From positions 42,467-106,466 of the forward strand of contig JALQPE010001826.1 of NCBI GenBank assembly GCA_030407315.1: DNA of 64,000 nt, written 5' to 3'. The notes under the pieces are model-generated. The model had not been told where the DNA came from and did not search any database. It saw only the letters and a program-made list of their open reading frames with translations. The DNA comes from Asparagopsis taxiformis. Its lineage: Eukaryota > Rhodophyta > Florideophyceae > Bonnemaisoniales > Bonnemaisoniaceae. The stretch's first letter is position 1. Every line of letters starts with the position of its first letter. The translations under genes were made by a program, and so were the position numbers. Shown here piece by piece: positions 10,859-21,131 of this stretch.

Positions 10859-11606
10859 CGCGCATCCATACAACCATGCTATCACCCATCTGCATAAGGG
10901 TGATTTATAGCACTGATGACACTTCTGCTCATTCATTTTATAGAATATCCCACGATGTGTTGCTATTCTCACGGAACTGCATTCATTCCGATGAAGAATA
11001 CCTGCACTGCTGTAGAACCACTGCACAGAATATAGAGAGCAACGGTACGATTTGCAAAGGATTACAAATTGATCGCAGATGACGTTAGGTTTGCGTTCTG
11101 CACGGCGCACACCAAACGTCATCGTCGATGAATTTCACAACCATGGCTTCTCGGAGTGCTGGACAAGCAGGCAGTGCTAGTTGCAAAGGCATATCTCACT
11201 TCAACTGACTGCCTTTCGAAATTGATTAATTGCTTGCAGCTAAGCTGAGGCCGCAGCTTTTCATCTGTCTTGGCGTTCGCATGCAAAGACAGCCAAATGA
11301 GATTGATGAGTGCAAAATCTCGCGCAGTGCAGCAGCATATCTCAGGATCTCGATTCGGGGACAACTGTCTTTTACCATAGCGCGTTACTAGGAGCGAGGC
11401 CGTTACGTCACACAATTAAACTTTCGAGCAAAACTTCTACTTCTCTAGCCCTAACATTTACGCTGTAAGATCGTAACCCAGTTCCCCCCAGGCGTACGTA
11501 TGCCAAAACTCGGCTCCGTACTGGCACCGCCTGCTGAGCAAAATGCGCCACAAACATTTCCATGCAATTTCCATATATTCCCATATGGCAACACCAGAAA
11601 TCGTCT
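10859..11606 (-). repeat. Right terminal inverted repeat of the Harbinger element
   Basis: Complement of 3366-4113. The outer end is CCAGAAATCGTCT, followed by the ATT target duplication. Frames of 98 and 94 codons inside it mirror those of the left arm and are by-products of the repeat. Confidence 0.9.
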
Positions 11607-11609
11607 ATT

Positions 11610-12262
11610 AGAAGCCTTCAAGGGTTTGTGTTGCCGGTTGGAAATATCCAACTGTTCCGGTCAGCAAATAAAATTTCTTTGATTTGTTCAGCGCGACCAT
11701 CGGTCCGTTTCGATCTCGACGAGGTCCTTTATGTGTTACTAGAACGGACCGGAAAGCAGGAAAGTGCCCCTACGGGCGATCATCTATTCTCAAAATCATC
11801 TATTTTGAATGAATATTGGCCCAGCTGCCGAATGTGGCCCTTTGCGTAGCTGAGAAGTTCTGTTCGGTCCTGTACAATCCGACGCAACTTCATCATTCCA
11901 CCTGTCCATAGATATTCTTCGCGACCATGCCACGCCATCTTTTCGGCCGTCAACACGTTGTCGCCTTCATGCCTATCGTATGAAGTTCTGCTCCACGAAA
12001 GCCTACTCGATGGTTGTTCTGAACAGATCTGCCATGACAAGATAGACGAAGAGTCAACTTGAACGGACTTTTGCAGTTTTACAATGCTACCAAACTTCCA
12101 CACCGCTCATTTGAGGAACGGCCTTTTACTGGCGATTGCCTCGTCAGCTACTCCTAGCAACCTTTCTACATCACAAATCCCCTTGCAAACATAGTCTGCT
12201 CGTGCAGAGAAACACCAAAGAACTAGACATGAGAAATCTGCTAAATTGTTCTTCCCTACCGC
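11610..12262. other. No gene seen
   Basis: Right flank of the Harbinger insertion, leading into the 3' side of the next gene. A 107-codon minus-strand frame (11780-12103) has no family signature. Confidence 0.4.
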
Positions 12263-12592
12263 TTACATCGGCCGAGGAACGACAGACATGGACGGGCGTA
12301 TAAACCTCACAGAAGCAATATTCTCCTGAACATTCTTGAGCTTATCATCAGCATTGGCAAATCTCTGATGTGCGATCGCAAAATTCTTATGCGCATTCAT
12401 GAGATTTCTCCTCGCGACTCTCATCATCTCTTGTGCATACGCTCTATCGGCGGAAAGCTCTTTGTGCGAAGAATACAAGTTGCTAATTTTCCGTGCCTGC
12501 AACGGTGTTGATGCGTGGAGTACCTCCTGTGGCACAGCAGCGACCAGCACGCTGCAGATCGCTAAGAGGAGAATTGTGGAAAACGATTTCAT
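12263..12592 (-). CDS. Small secreted helical protein, family member 2
   Basis: 109 residues. The ATG at 12592 begins a clear signal peptide (MKSFSTILLLAICSVLVAA); an upstream in-frame start at 12679 would place 29 residues before it and is less likely. The mature start VPQEVLHASTPLQARK parallels IPSEVVLMSNPQKAR in member 1. A helical segment rich in Ala, Arg and Asn follows, then NVQENIASVRFIRPSMSVVPRPM-type ending (last 23 residues), almost identical to member 3. No cysteines remain in the mature chain. A TATA box lies about 90 bp upstream. Function is unknown. Confidence 0.75.
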   Translation of the reverse strand: MKSFSTILLLAICSVLVAAVPQEVLHASTPLQARKISNLYSSHKELSADRAYAQEMMRVARRNLMNAHKNFAIAHQRFANADDKLKNVQENIASVRFIRPSMSVVPRPM

Positions 12593-12680
12593 GTTGCGGT
12601 TCGATGGGGTGCGGGAACCAGTGATGATGCGATTGATGTTTGTAGTGGGTGTGATGGCGGATCTCGCTATGGGAAGCATC

Positions 12681-12690
12681 TTTTATATGT
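12681..12690 (-). promoter_or_regulatory. TATA box for member 2
   Basis: On the minus strand the bases read ACATATAAAA, 89 bp upstream of the ATG at 12592. Confidence 0.5.
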
Positions 12691-12739
12691 TTCGCAGCCG
12701 GTTTTCAGGGAGGCATGGCGCTTTGGCGGCGGCGGTGCA

Positions 12740-13780
12740 TGTCTGGTTCTCACCGGGAACGTGATTATGATAAGGGTGAACAGTGTACGAAGAGCTCATC
12801 GCGGTGGCATTGGAAGGGATATTCTGCTTCCAGGGAGAGAAGGTTCTATTGATAGGTCGATGGATGTCCGTTGACTGTCGTGCTATGTGTAGTTTGGTGT
12901 ACGCTGAACGGAAAATCTGGCGTTCTATTTTCTCGGTGGAAGGCGACGAAGGGAATGGCGCTTCCGGAGTGGCGAAAGCGCGGATCGAGGTGGTTTGAGT
13001 CGACAATTGACACAGATGATGGGAATCGGGCGCTATGTTGTGCATGCGCGAGTCAGGCATGGACCAGATGCGGTACATTTTGTTGTATCAGTTATCGAAG
13101 TGAAGTCTGACTATCGGTGGTTTGAAGGACCGACGGCATCTATCTTCACTATCGAAAGAGCGTGCCGCCTTGCAATCGAGATGGCGATCCAACGCATGAA
13201 GCGAGAAAGAAGTGATGCAATAGTAGTAAACAAAACACGGCTGTCAGTGTAGTCTCGCTGCGCCAGTGACGTAGACAGATGACTAGAGAGGAAGTGCTCC
13301 AAAATTGCCATTGTAGCCGGTTGGACCTCAGCGCAATGTACGGATAGGAATTCACTATCGAACATGTGCGTCTATTCCATTCATATAGCTTCATTCAGAC
13401 GACGCGCATCTCTGCTTTCCATGCGTTGATTCTGGAATCTTTACAACAATCTGTCATTTACTTGAAGGTATTCTACGGCGCGCCTTCCTAATGGTGCAAA
13501 GGTAAACCGGATAAATAAGTTGGCTACACGCCAGCCGAAGGTTAATTATAGACGGCTATCATCGTCCTATGCGTCACATGTTGGAATCTGATTCCCGATC
13601 AGGATGCAAGTTAGATTTTCCATGATTCTCCAGTAGACAGCCACTTTGCCGTACATCTTCCACCGTTTCACTGTCGGCTAATCCACATTTGGCGCGAAAA
13701 GCATGCATAGCTCGTCTGGAACCGGGACTCTATCCGCAGGCCACGCCACAAACGGGGTGCGACGGCGATCATTATCTCGA
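12740..13780. other. No gene seen between divergent members 2 and 3
   Basis: Several overlapping frames of up to 131 codons lie on both strands, none with a domain or a convincing start. Members 2 (-) and 3 (+) are transcribed away from each other across this segment. Confidence 0.4.
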
Positions 13781-13790
13781 TTCAAAAGGG

Positions 13791-13797
13791 TATAAAA
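13791..13797 (+). promoter_or_regulatory. TATA box for member 3
   Basis: TATAAAA lies 112 bp upstream of the ATG at 13903. Confidence 0.6.
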
Positions 13798-13902
13798 GCG
13801 CGATCCGTGGCGCCAAAGCGGGTCGTTCAAGTACCACAGCCACAATCTCAGCAGACTAAACGCCGCACACAAGCGCCAGTTATTTCGTTGATATCGAACA
13901 AA

Positions 13903-14190
13903 ATGAACGCCGTCTTCACGCTGCTCGCGCTCCTCCTCGCTGTCGCTGTCGCTTCCGCGGCGCCGCATGATATTCTGCGCGCGTCGGAGAGAGCGCTCAC
14001 CACTGACAAGGCGCGTGCCGCTGATAGCATGAAGGTTGCCCGGGACGATCTGTTGGCCGCGCAGAAGAAGTTTGCGGCCGCGCATGAGAACTTTGCCAAG
14101 GTTGATAGGGAGCTCAAGACGGTGCAGGAGAACATTGCCTCGGTGAGGATCATGCGCCCGGCGATGTCCGTGGTTCCGCGTCCGATGTAA
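13903..14190 (+). CDS. Small secreted helical protein, family member 3
   Basis: 95 residues from the ATG at 13903. The signal peptide MNAVFTLLALLLAVAVASA is followed by APHDILRASERALTTDKARA, equivalent to the mature start of members 1 and 2. A continuous amphipathic helix follows (DDLLAAQKKFAAAHENFAKV) and the conserved tail ENIASVRIMRPAMSVVPRPM. It has the highest GC of the three and the shortest middle section. No known domain. Divergent orientation to member 2 and matching TATA spacing suggest local duplication. Confidence 0.78.
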   Translation: MNAVFTLLALLLAVAVASAAPHDILRASERALTTDKARAADSMKVARDDLLAAQKKFAAAHENFAKVDRELKTVQENIASVRIMRPAMSVVPRPM

Positions 14191-15701
14191 GTGGTGGTGT
14201 GTTGGTAATGGAGATCATTGGTTGAATGTCGTTCAAAGCTGCTAGGTGGATTTGTAGTGTTGAGCTGGGTAGTGGATGATGTAGAGGAATGTTTGGATGT
14301 GCATTGAATGATATAGCTGAGCGTAAATCAATGGTTTGAGTTTGTATGTCTGGAGGTGTAGGATTTAGGAGGGAGCGAGCAATTGCAGAACGGGGACTAG
14401 GCTATGTACCGATGTACTTGAGCTTGGTTTCAAGAATAGAATCGTGGAGTTTAAAGCAGCGGCGGCGCGGCTTCATGGCCGACAGTCGTCAGCAATCAGA
14501 TGGTCGGATGCTGTCATCTGTCCCAACAGGCACATGTCCACGACGCAACTGAATTGCGTTGAATTCCATTCATACGAAGATTTGATTGGCTGCGCGGCCT
14601 ATTCCTCCCTGCCTCTCTTTCCAACCAGAAATTTACCAAAAAAATTGAATCATCCGTGCGGCAATATATGTCATCGCACGCGTCCCAATCCCACATACAC
14701 TTCCTCGCCATCTGCTCCAACTCTGCCCGTCTTCGTCAGATATCGCATCGCATCGCATCACGTCAGCAAGCTCTCAAAGGTCTCACCGCGTTGCGACGCA
14801 ACAATGTCATACACGAACCACTGCTCGTTCAAAGCCACGTTTTGCAGCCGACACGACCAAACTTTTTCATCCCTAGCGTCTTCGTTCTTGCGTTCAGATC
14901 TAAACGAACGCCCCACAAGCCGTTCATATTTCTCCCAGCCTAGCGCTCAGACTTGTATCATGCACTCTCCACCACGTTTCCTCGCCGACTTTTTGCCATG
15001 CCATGCCGATCGCGAATGGTCTCATGGCGGGCGCGGAGATGAATCACATGCTGGCGGAGTTCTGCTCAGATCTTTCAAATGTCCTTGAACATCGCGCAAT
15101 TTGCGTTGTTCAGATCTATATTTATGTCCAATCGAATGAATTGTTGAAGCCAGAAGTAATGTTTCATTGAATGGCAAAACTAGAATACATCGGCGGCGAT
15201 AAATTACTACTTTCCAAGATGAATGCCTCCGCGCCAGCCTTGTATGCCCTATCCATGATGGCGCTCACGAACCCAAAACCCCCAGATATGTACCCCGCAG
15301 TCCTTCCCACGTCAGGCTCTTATGGGTTTGCGCCTTAGGTTCAGGATGCAGTCATGGATTTGGGAGTGTAACTATTGGGATGGTTCATTGGTCAACAGCA
15401 GATTGGTATACATTTGACAAAGGTGAATATTTCGCGTGACTGAGACTATTCATCAACCAGCACCATCTCAACGTGTTTCCCTCGAGCAAGATATTGCACC
15501 TTTCTTTGAAGGCAGTCACCATACTCCTCAGTGATGAGGTGTCCAAAAGCTCCACGACAATGCAAAATGGGCCACAGCACACACTTCACAATCACTCCTT
15601 TAAATTCACCATTCGATAAGGCATGCAACAACCGCTTCGACGTCCGACACCATAACTACAAACTAAACGAGCTGCGACGCTTTGCAACTCGGCCTATCTA
15701 A
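14191..15701. other. No gene seen
   Basis: About 1.5 kb between member 3 and the first sulfotransferase. Open frames here, including 14444-15088, overlap others and have no domain or hydrophobic leader. Confidence 0.45.
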
Positions 15702-16697
15702 TCACGCCACCTTGCGCAGCTTGCTCTCATTCCTCTTCCGAAGCATACCGACCAACTCCTCGTACGACGCAACTCCAAAAGCCTCACGAAACATAGTCCA
15801 GAACACATCCACCGAAGTCTCCCACAAAGCCACCTGCTTAAATCCCTTTGCATGCGCCGATTTCACTCGCATCGAATTGGTACTATCCCAGCCCATAACC
15901 CGACTCACAAGGGTATCCTGAAAGCGCGAATCCCTGGCCATGGTTTCGCGATCGCATTTGCGCACCACCCAATCCACCTGTTCATTCGTCACGTCAATAT
16001 CCACAAAGCGTGCAATGGTGCGCACAGCATTCGGCAAGTCGGCGACCACGTCTTCATAGATCAAAAACAATATATTGTCATTCTTCGCGTGCAGCCAACT
16101 CTGGACATGCGCGAACCACCATCCCAATCGGCGCTCGTCGCGTCGAAATTGGCCGCGTTCGTCGCGCTCCAATCTCAGAAACCACGAGAGGAAAAACTGC
16201 TGATAAAACTCCTCGCGCAACTGCTCCCCGTGTATGGGGTCGTTCTGTGCAATCCAATCGATTGTAAAGTCCACAAAGGATGGCGCGACTTTCAGCCCGT
16301 CGCGTACGCAGTACAAAATTCGCGCTTGCGAGGCGTCGAAGTTTTGAAATGCCAGCGCGTCCGAATGCGTCTTCCATACTTTCGGATCGTAGTCGTTCGC
16401 CGGCTGCAGGCATCCGGTCGCGGTTCGATACTCGATGAACGGCACAACGCTGCTGATGTCGTCGAATTTTTCGCCAGTCGGGTCGCTTTCGACACGGCCC
16501 GTGGCGACCATCAGTTGGTAGAGTATTTGTTGTGTGAGTGTCGTGCCGGATTTTAGGAAGGAAGCGATTATGATGTCGTCGCGCTTCAAGGGGAATTTAC
16601 TCACGTCATCGTAGTGAGACTCGACGGATGATATCAAGTCGATGTGAGTGGATACGCGTCGCGCCGCCTCGGCTTTGAGCGTGGGTGAGATGTCCAT
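15702..16697 (-). CDS. Sulfotransferase, paralogue A
   Basis: 331 residues from the ATG at 16697. FLKSGTTLTQQILYQL (residues about 46-61) is the PAPS 5'-phosphosulfate loop. ARILYCVRDGLKVAPSFVDF sits where the 3'-phosphate loop is expected, but the usual RNP(K)D is CVRDGLK here. LFLIYEDVVADLPNAVRTIA is the conserved YED block. The C-terminal RKG motif is replaced by RVKSAHAKGFKQV, still basic and probably equivalent. Enzymes of this fold move sulfate from PAPS to hydroxyl groups; in algae, polysaccharides or small metabolites are possible acceptors. There is no signal peptide or membrane segment, so it looks cytosolic. A tandem paralogue lies 578 bp to the right in the same direction. Confidence 0.86.
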   Translation of the reverse strand: MDISPTLKAEAARRVSTHIDLISSVESHYDDVSKFPLKRDDIIIASFLKSGTTLTQQILYQLMVATGRVESDPTGEKFDDISSVVPFIEYRTATGCLQPANDYDPKVWKTHSDALAFQNFDASQARILYCVRDGLKVAPSFVDFTIDWIAQNDPIHGEQLREEFYQQFFLSWFLRLERDERGQFRRDERRLGWWFAHVQSWLHAKNDNILFLIYEDVVADLPNAVRTIARFVDIDVTNEQVDWVVRKCDRETMARDSRFQDTLVSRVMGWDSTNSMRVKSAHAKGFKQVALWETSVDVFWTMFREAFGVASYEELVGMLRKRNESKLRKVA

Positions 16698-17275
16698 TTA
16701 GACGGGGAGTTTGACGATCGAGGTGATGATCTTGAGTTGGTCCGGGTGCATCATTCCGAACGTGTCGACTTGGTTTGCCGTTGTAGTCAACAGTGTTGAC
16801 ATTCCCAATTTTATTCGAGATTTTGCGAGACCTGGTATGAGTGGCCAATGGTCTACAAGTATAAGACTTATTAACAAATCATATGCTGACGCCTGTACAC
16901 TACTCCAACCAGCAATTCCCAAGACTGCGAGCAAAGATATACATTCGGACAGCTCTCGCAGTACTAGGCGGGGTCAGGACCAGGTGAGCTGAACAATCGA
17001 GATATTGTCGTGGTGGTGCTTATCGAAGCCGTCGTCCAGAATGATTAACAGGCATCATCTACGTCGAAATATACGCGACAAGCAAAGCATGGCTACTTGT
17101 GCGGCCATTCACCAGTTTCTGGACAAACTAGATCCCACACGAAACGAACACCAACATCGTTCTGATCAACACTCTGAAAATATGCGCCACTATGCAGCGC
17201 TTCAACTCTGAATTCGGGGTCCCCTGACAACTTTATGCATACCCCATGAAGCAGACCATGTCACCAGATCCAACT
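16698..17275. other. Intergenic space between the sulfotransferase paralogues
   Basis: No coding region seen. It should hold the 3' end of paralogue B and the promoter of paralogue A; no clear TATA box was found. Confidence 0.4.
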
Positions 17276-18259
17276 TCATTTCCTCAATTGCTTTTCATTT
17301 CTCTCGCGCAAAATCGCCACCAACTCTTCATAAGTGCGAACGCCAAACGCATCATAGAACATTTCGCAGTACATATCAACCGACTCTTTCCACAACGCGA
17401 CTTGCTTGAACCCCTTTGCATTTGCAGATTTCACACGCATTGAATTAGTACTCTCCCAGCCCATAACGTTACTCACAAGAATATCCTGAAATCTCGGATC
17501 ATTCGCCATAGCCTCACGATCACATTTGTTCAAAACCCACGCAACCTGTTCATCCGTGACCTCAATGTCCAAAAACTTTGCAATATTCCTCACAGCAAGT
17601 CCGATATCAGCCACAACGTCCTCATAGATCAAAAACAGAATATTCTCCTTCGGCGCCTCGAGCCAGCCCTTGACATGCTGAAACCACCATCCCACATCTC
17701 GCTCCACACGTCGAACCGCTCCGTCATCCAGACGCTCGAGCCCGAGAAACCACGACTGAAAAAACTGCTGATAAAACTCGTCCCTCAACGCGTCGTCGAC
17801 GATGGGCTCGTCCGAGATCCAGTCGATGATGAAATCCACAAAGGACGGCGCGACTTTGAGACCGTCACGAACGCAGTAGAGAAAGCGACCGGCGGTCGGG
17901 CTGGATTTGTCAAATTCAAACGCATTCGCATGCGTCTTCCACACCGCCGGCTCGTAGGCGTTTACGGAGCGCAGACAGCCGCTCGGCGTGCGATTCTCAA
18001 TCAACGGCACGACGGCGCTGATGTCGTTGAAGTTCTCGCCGGTCGGGTCGGATGGTACACGTCCTGTCGCGACGAATAGCTGATAGGTCATGTATTGTGC
18101 GAGCGTCGTGCCGGACTTCATGAAGGATGTTATGAAGACTTGTTCGGGCGTAAATGTGAAATCGCTCACGGCGTCGTAACGTGCCATTGCTGATTTTATG
18201 ATGTTAGTGTGTTTGTCCACGTGACGGGCCGCTTCGGTTTTGAGATGCTGGACAGACAT
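17276..18259 (-). CDS. Sulfotransferase, paralogue B
   Basis: 327 residues from the ATG at 18259, chosen because MSVQHLKTEAARHVDKHTNI aligns with the start of paralogue A. The frame is open to 18550 and would add 97 Pro/Ser/Thr-rich residues, which could be a targeting extension or chance. FMKSGTTLAQYMTYQL is the PAPS loop, RFLYCVRDGLKVAPSFVDF the 3'-phosphate region, and ILFLIYEDVVADIGLAVRNI the YED block; the C-terminal RVKSANAKGFKQV is as in A. The two proteins are collinear throughout, clearly a tandem duplication with moderate divergence. Same substrate class is inferred. Confidence 0.85.
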   Translation of the reverse strand: MSVQHLKTEAARHVDKHTNIIKSAMARYDAVSDFTFTPEQVFITSFMKSGTTLAQYMTYQLFVATGRVPSDPTGENFNDISAVVPLIENRTPSGCLRSVNAYEPAVWKTHANAFEFDKSSPTAGRFLYCVRDGLKVAPSFVDFIIDWISDEPIVDDALRDEFYQQFFQSWFLGLERLDDGAVRRVERDVGWWFQHVKGWLEAPKENILFLIYEDVVADIGLAVRNIAKFLDIEVTDEQVAWVLNKCDREAMANDPRFQDILVSNVMGWESTNSMRVKSANAKGFKQVALWKESVDMYCEMFYDAFGVRTYEELVAILRERNEKQLRK

Positions 18260-19305
18260 GATTTGGTCGCATAGGGCTGATGGCGCTGCGTTAGAATTTG
18301 ATGTAGGTTTCGGCGATAGTTGGGAGCGGAGTGCTGGCGAGCGCGTAGCAATTGAGGGTGGATGGACGGCTCTCGTGTCATCCGAGAACTGCATCGGTGT
18401 GACTTGTGGTCGAGGACCACCGAGATTAGCTGTGGTGATTTTGGTCCAGCTGGTCCTATGATCCTTCATGGTTAGACCTAGCTGCGATAGATGTGGAAAT
18501 GATGGTTGAAGCATCCTTGGCGAGCATTCTTTCGCTCGCACTGTCAACAATCCGTAACATATCGAGGAAACGACTTGAGACTATAACTATGCCGCCTATC
18601 TTGCTCGGGTGCGTTTTGTGAGACGGCATTGAAATACTTTTCCCGCCAACAAATCCAGGTTGACAATCTCGAAGCGTGTACGCAATGAGTTTTCGAAATC
18701 GGAGCAGCACCAATCTAGAAAACAAACAGTTGCACCTAATCCAATCACGCAGTGGGAAAGGAGATAGATGATTGTATGCTGGTCCACTTGCTTCCAGACT
18801 CGAGAACGCCTCAGATCTCGACAAACGTACGACGGCATAAATTCAAACGACGTTGAAATGACAGTACACGTGTAGTCAGTATATGCGTATTGCGGTACAA
18901 ATTAGTGGTAACGAGCACATTACTTACTGTAAGGCCTTACTACATAAAGACAGCAAGTCTCGTAAGGTCCAAACCTTTCTTGCATTACAACTCTTAACAC
19001 GGACGCTCGACCTCTGCTATTTCTCGCACGTAGAAGACTTTGTTTCATCCACAAGCCTCTTTCTACCCCAGAAACATCATCCTTGCCAATATAGTATTAC
19101 ACTCGCGTCTACATGAGACAACCGGCCGTAAGCAGTAACTGCACAGTATCCCGCCCCCAAGTGCTATTCCATTCGTTAATTATAACCAGACTCGGCTTTA
19201 CATCGTAAATTCACAGTACAATCAACTATAACACACCAACTCATTGGTCCATTGACACTCCCACTCTCATCTCGAGTGCTCCCATCACTAATGCCAACCC
19301 CATCC
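18260..19305. other. No gene seen
   Basis: Contains the possible N-terminal extension of sulfotransferase B (to 18550) and only short frames beyond it. This is the divergent intergenic region between that gene (-) and the GT14 gene (+). Confidence 0.4.
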
Positions 19306-19313
19306 TATTTATA
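19306..19313 (+). promoter_or_regulatory. TATA-like box of the GT14 gene
   Basis: TATTTATA lies 159 bp upstream of the ATG at 19472 in C-rich DNA. Confidence 0.4.
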
Positions 19314-19471
19314 CCCACCCCATCCTTTGGAAACGACGTAGCTGCATTCGCCCCACTTCCTCATCCATGTCTGCGTCACAAACGGCCCCAAAACCATGCC
19401 CATAGCGTCACATCTCTCACTCAACCATTCCCATCCACATTTCCGACCGTCGTCAACCCGCCCCATCTGAC

Positions 19472-20686
19472 ATGTCGCCGCCTTCAGATGCGACGCCAGC
19501 CCATCGTTCTTCCTCCCTATCATCGACGCTGACGATCTTCATCGCCGCCCTCTCCGCGTTGCTTCTCTACGAATTTCTGCCCCTTCACGCGCGCTCGCAC
19601 ATCCCGTCCCGACTCTCCGTGTCCTGGAACTCCATCGCCGCTCCTTTCACCATTAATTTCGCCGATGCCAACATCGCCTACTTCATTCAGGCTACAAACG
19701 CGACCGCTGCGCACGTGCCACGCCTCGTCACCCGGCTGCATCACGCCAAAAATGTGATTCTGGTTCATTTCGACGCCAAGGTGGACCAGTTACAAGTTGC
19801 ATCGATCGAGCGTACTATTCGACATTCCGTTCCGGAGCATGCCTCCAATGTATATTTTCTCCCGTCACAAATCGTGACCTACGCAGGCTTCAGCATGGTA
19901 TTGAACACTATTAGCGGCATGGACGGTCTTCTCAAACTGCACAAGGACCATCCATGGGATTACTTTATAAATCTGAGCGGATCCGACTATCCAGTTGTGA
20001 ACGCCATATCGCAGCGACGAATACTCGGAAATGTGCGAAGACAATCGAAACGTGGTCGAAATTTCTTCACCATTGACAGACGGCACGGCACATGGGAGAG
20101 CTTTCTCAATCAGCGATTCCGCATGTTCCACGTGGATGAACTGCTGACGCGTCGAGCGGAAGATAGCTCTTTGACAAACAGCAGCGTTGCCAACCCGTTG
20201 GCGACCTATCAGCTGCCGTTTGAAACTCTCAAAGCATCTGCTTGGATGGTGCTTGAACGTGAGTTTGTACAATACGCGGTGGATTCTGATCTGTCGCGCA
20301 AATTGATAGCCATATTCGGGTTTATGCGCGCGTGCGATGAACACTTTTTCGCAACGCTCGCATACAATAGTGCCCAATTCAAGCCGACAATTGCTGGAAA
20401 TTCGCTGCGGCATGACATATGGGTTCACGACGGCAACCGCTCCGGTAATCATCCGTTTCTATTGGATGCCAAAGCGGAAAACGGAAGCTATGTGTTTCTA
20501 GACAGGATTAAAATAGGTTTCCATTTCAATGCGAGAAAGTTTCGCGAGGCGGACTCGGAACTTATGGATATTATTGATGAGATCGCGGCGGATAATCGCA
20601 GGAACGCCAGGATTAATAAGGAGATTCTCACGTTATTGAGACGGAAACCGGAAGAATATGACGATAACTACTTTATTCCATCGTAA
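19472..20686 (+). CDS. GT14-family glycosyltransferase (xylosyltransferase / core-2 branching type)
   Basis: 404 residues from the ATG at 19472. A short cytosolic tail is followed by one membrane segment (LTIFIAALSALLLYEFLPLH, about residues 20-39), giving a type II Golgi topology. The catalytic domain starts at NIAYFIQATNATAAHVPRLV. FINLSGSDYPVVNAISQRRI is the family signature, LKASAWMVLEREFVQYAV the acceptor-site block and FMRACDEHFFATLAYNS the region with the probable catalytic acid. GT14 enzymes add xylose or GlcNAc from UDP-sugars. The sugar cannot be told from sequence alone. Together with the adjacent sulfotransferases it suggests matrix glycan modification, which is inference. Confidence 0.85.
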   Translation: MSPPSDATPAHRSSSLSSTLTIFIAALSALLLYEFLPLHARSHIPSRLSVSWNSIAAPFTINFADANIAYFIQATNATAAHVPRLVTRLHHAKNVILVHFDAKVDQLQVASIERTIRHSVPEHASNVYFLPSQIVTYAGFSMVLNTISGMDGLLKLHKDHPWDYFINLSGSDYPVVNAISQRRILGNVRRQSKRGRNFFTIDRRHGTWESFLNQRFRMFHVDELLTRRAEDSSLTNSSVANPLATYQLPFETLKASAWMVLEREFVQYAVDSDLSRKLIAIFGFMRACDEHFFATLAYNSAQFKPTIAGNSLRHDIWVHDGNRSGNHPFLLDAKAENGSYVFLDRIKIGFHFNARKFREADSELMDIIDEIAADNRRNARINKEILTLLRRKPEEYDDNYFIPS

Positions 20687-21131
20687 GCTTACGTTTGGAG
20701 GTTGTATGTAGATGTTGAACTGTGAATAGGAAGTGCCATTGTTGGTTGATGTGTTACGTTGTGTCGAGGTGTGGTCGGGAGCGCAACGCTTGACTTGCTC
20801 CGCTGTGAGTTTGATGCCTACACGTTTACACGTACGCATTGGACCAATTTCGTGTTTGAAAGTTTTGATTAAAATTGAAAAAGGTTTAAATAATTGGGTT
20901 TTCACAAAAAAGCTAAAGTCAGGGGGCACGCGGACAAGAGATCGGGATCGATAGCTCGTTTCTGTCACGAGAATTAAAAAGCGTCGCCACCGTCCTTCCC
21001 CCAGCAAATCGTCATAACTATTATTACACTCCAACAAATATCGGCAGCAGCTCGCCTAACCTTTACTCTGTATAATTTTCTACGCAACAGCGCTTAAACA
21101 CCTACAAGTCGGCTCAACGACCATCAGCGCT
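20687..21131. other. No gene seen; convergent 3' ends
   Basis: The GT14 gene (+) and the vWA gene (-) end on either side of this 445-bp segment. No coding frame with a recognisable domain. Confidence 0.45.

Larger units (their letters stand above)
3366..11606. mobile_element. PIF/Harbinger-type DNA transposon with captured host gene fragments
   Basis: The 8,241-bp element is bounded by inverted repeats starting AGACGATTTCTGG and ending with its complement. It is flanked by ATT at 3363-3365 and ATT at 11607-11609, a 3-bp target duplication. From left to right it holds the left TIR, ORF1 (4338-5819, +), a V-ATPase subunit a fragment (-), a VPS13 fragment (+), the transposase (9611-10759, -) and the right TIR. 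ORF1 and the transposase point inward at each other with the host fragments between them. The near-identical TIRs and undamaged transposase frame suggest recent activity. PIF/Harbinger elements usually duplicate TWA; ATT does not fit that rule, so superfamily placement rests on the transposase and the two-gene architecture. Confidence 0.88.

Noticed and set aside
14444..15088. 214-codon frame
   Set aside because: No domain or leader, overlapped by other frames, and low-complexity Ser/His/Arg content; read as chance.
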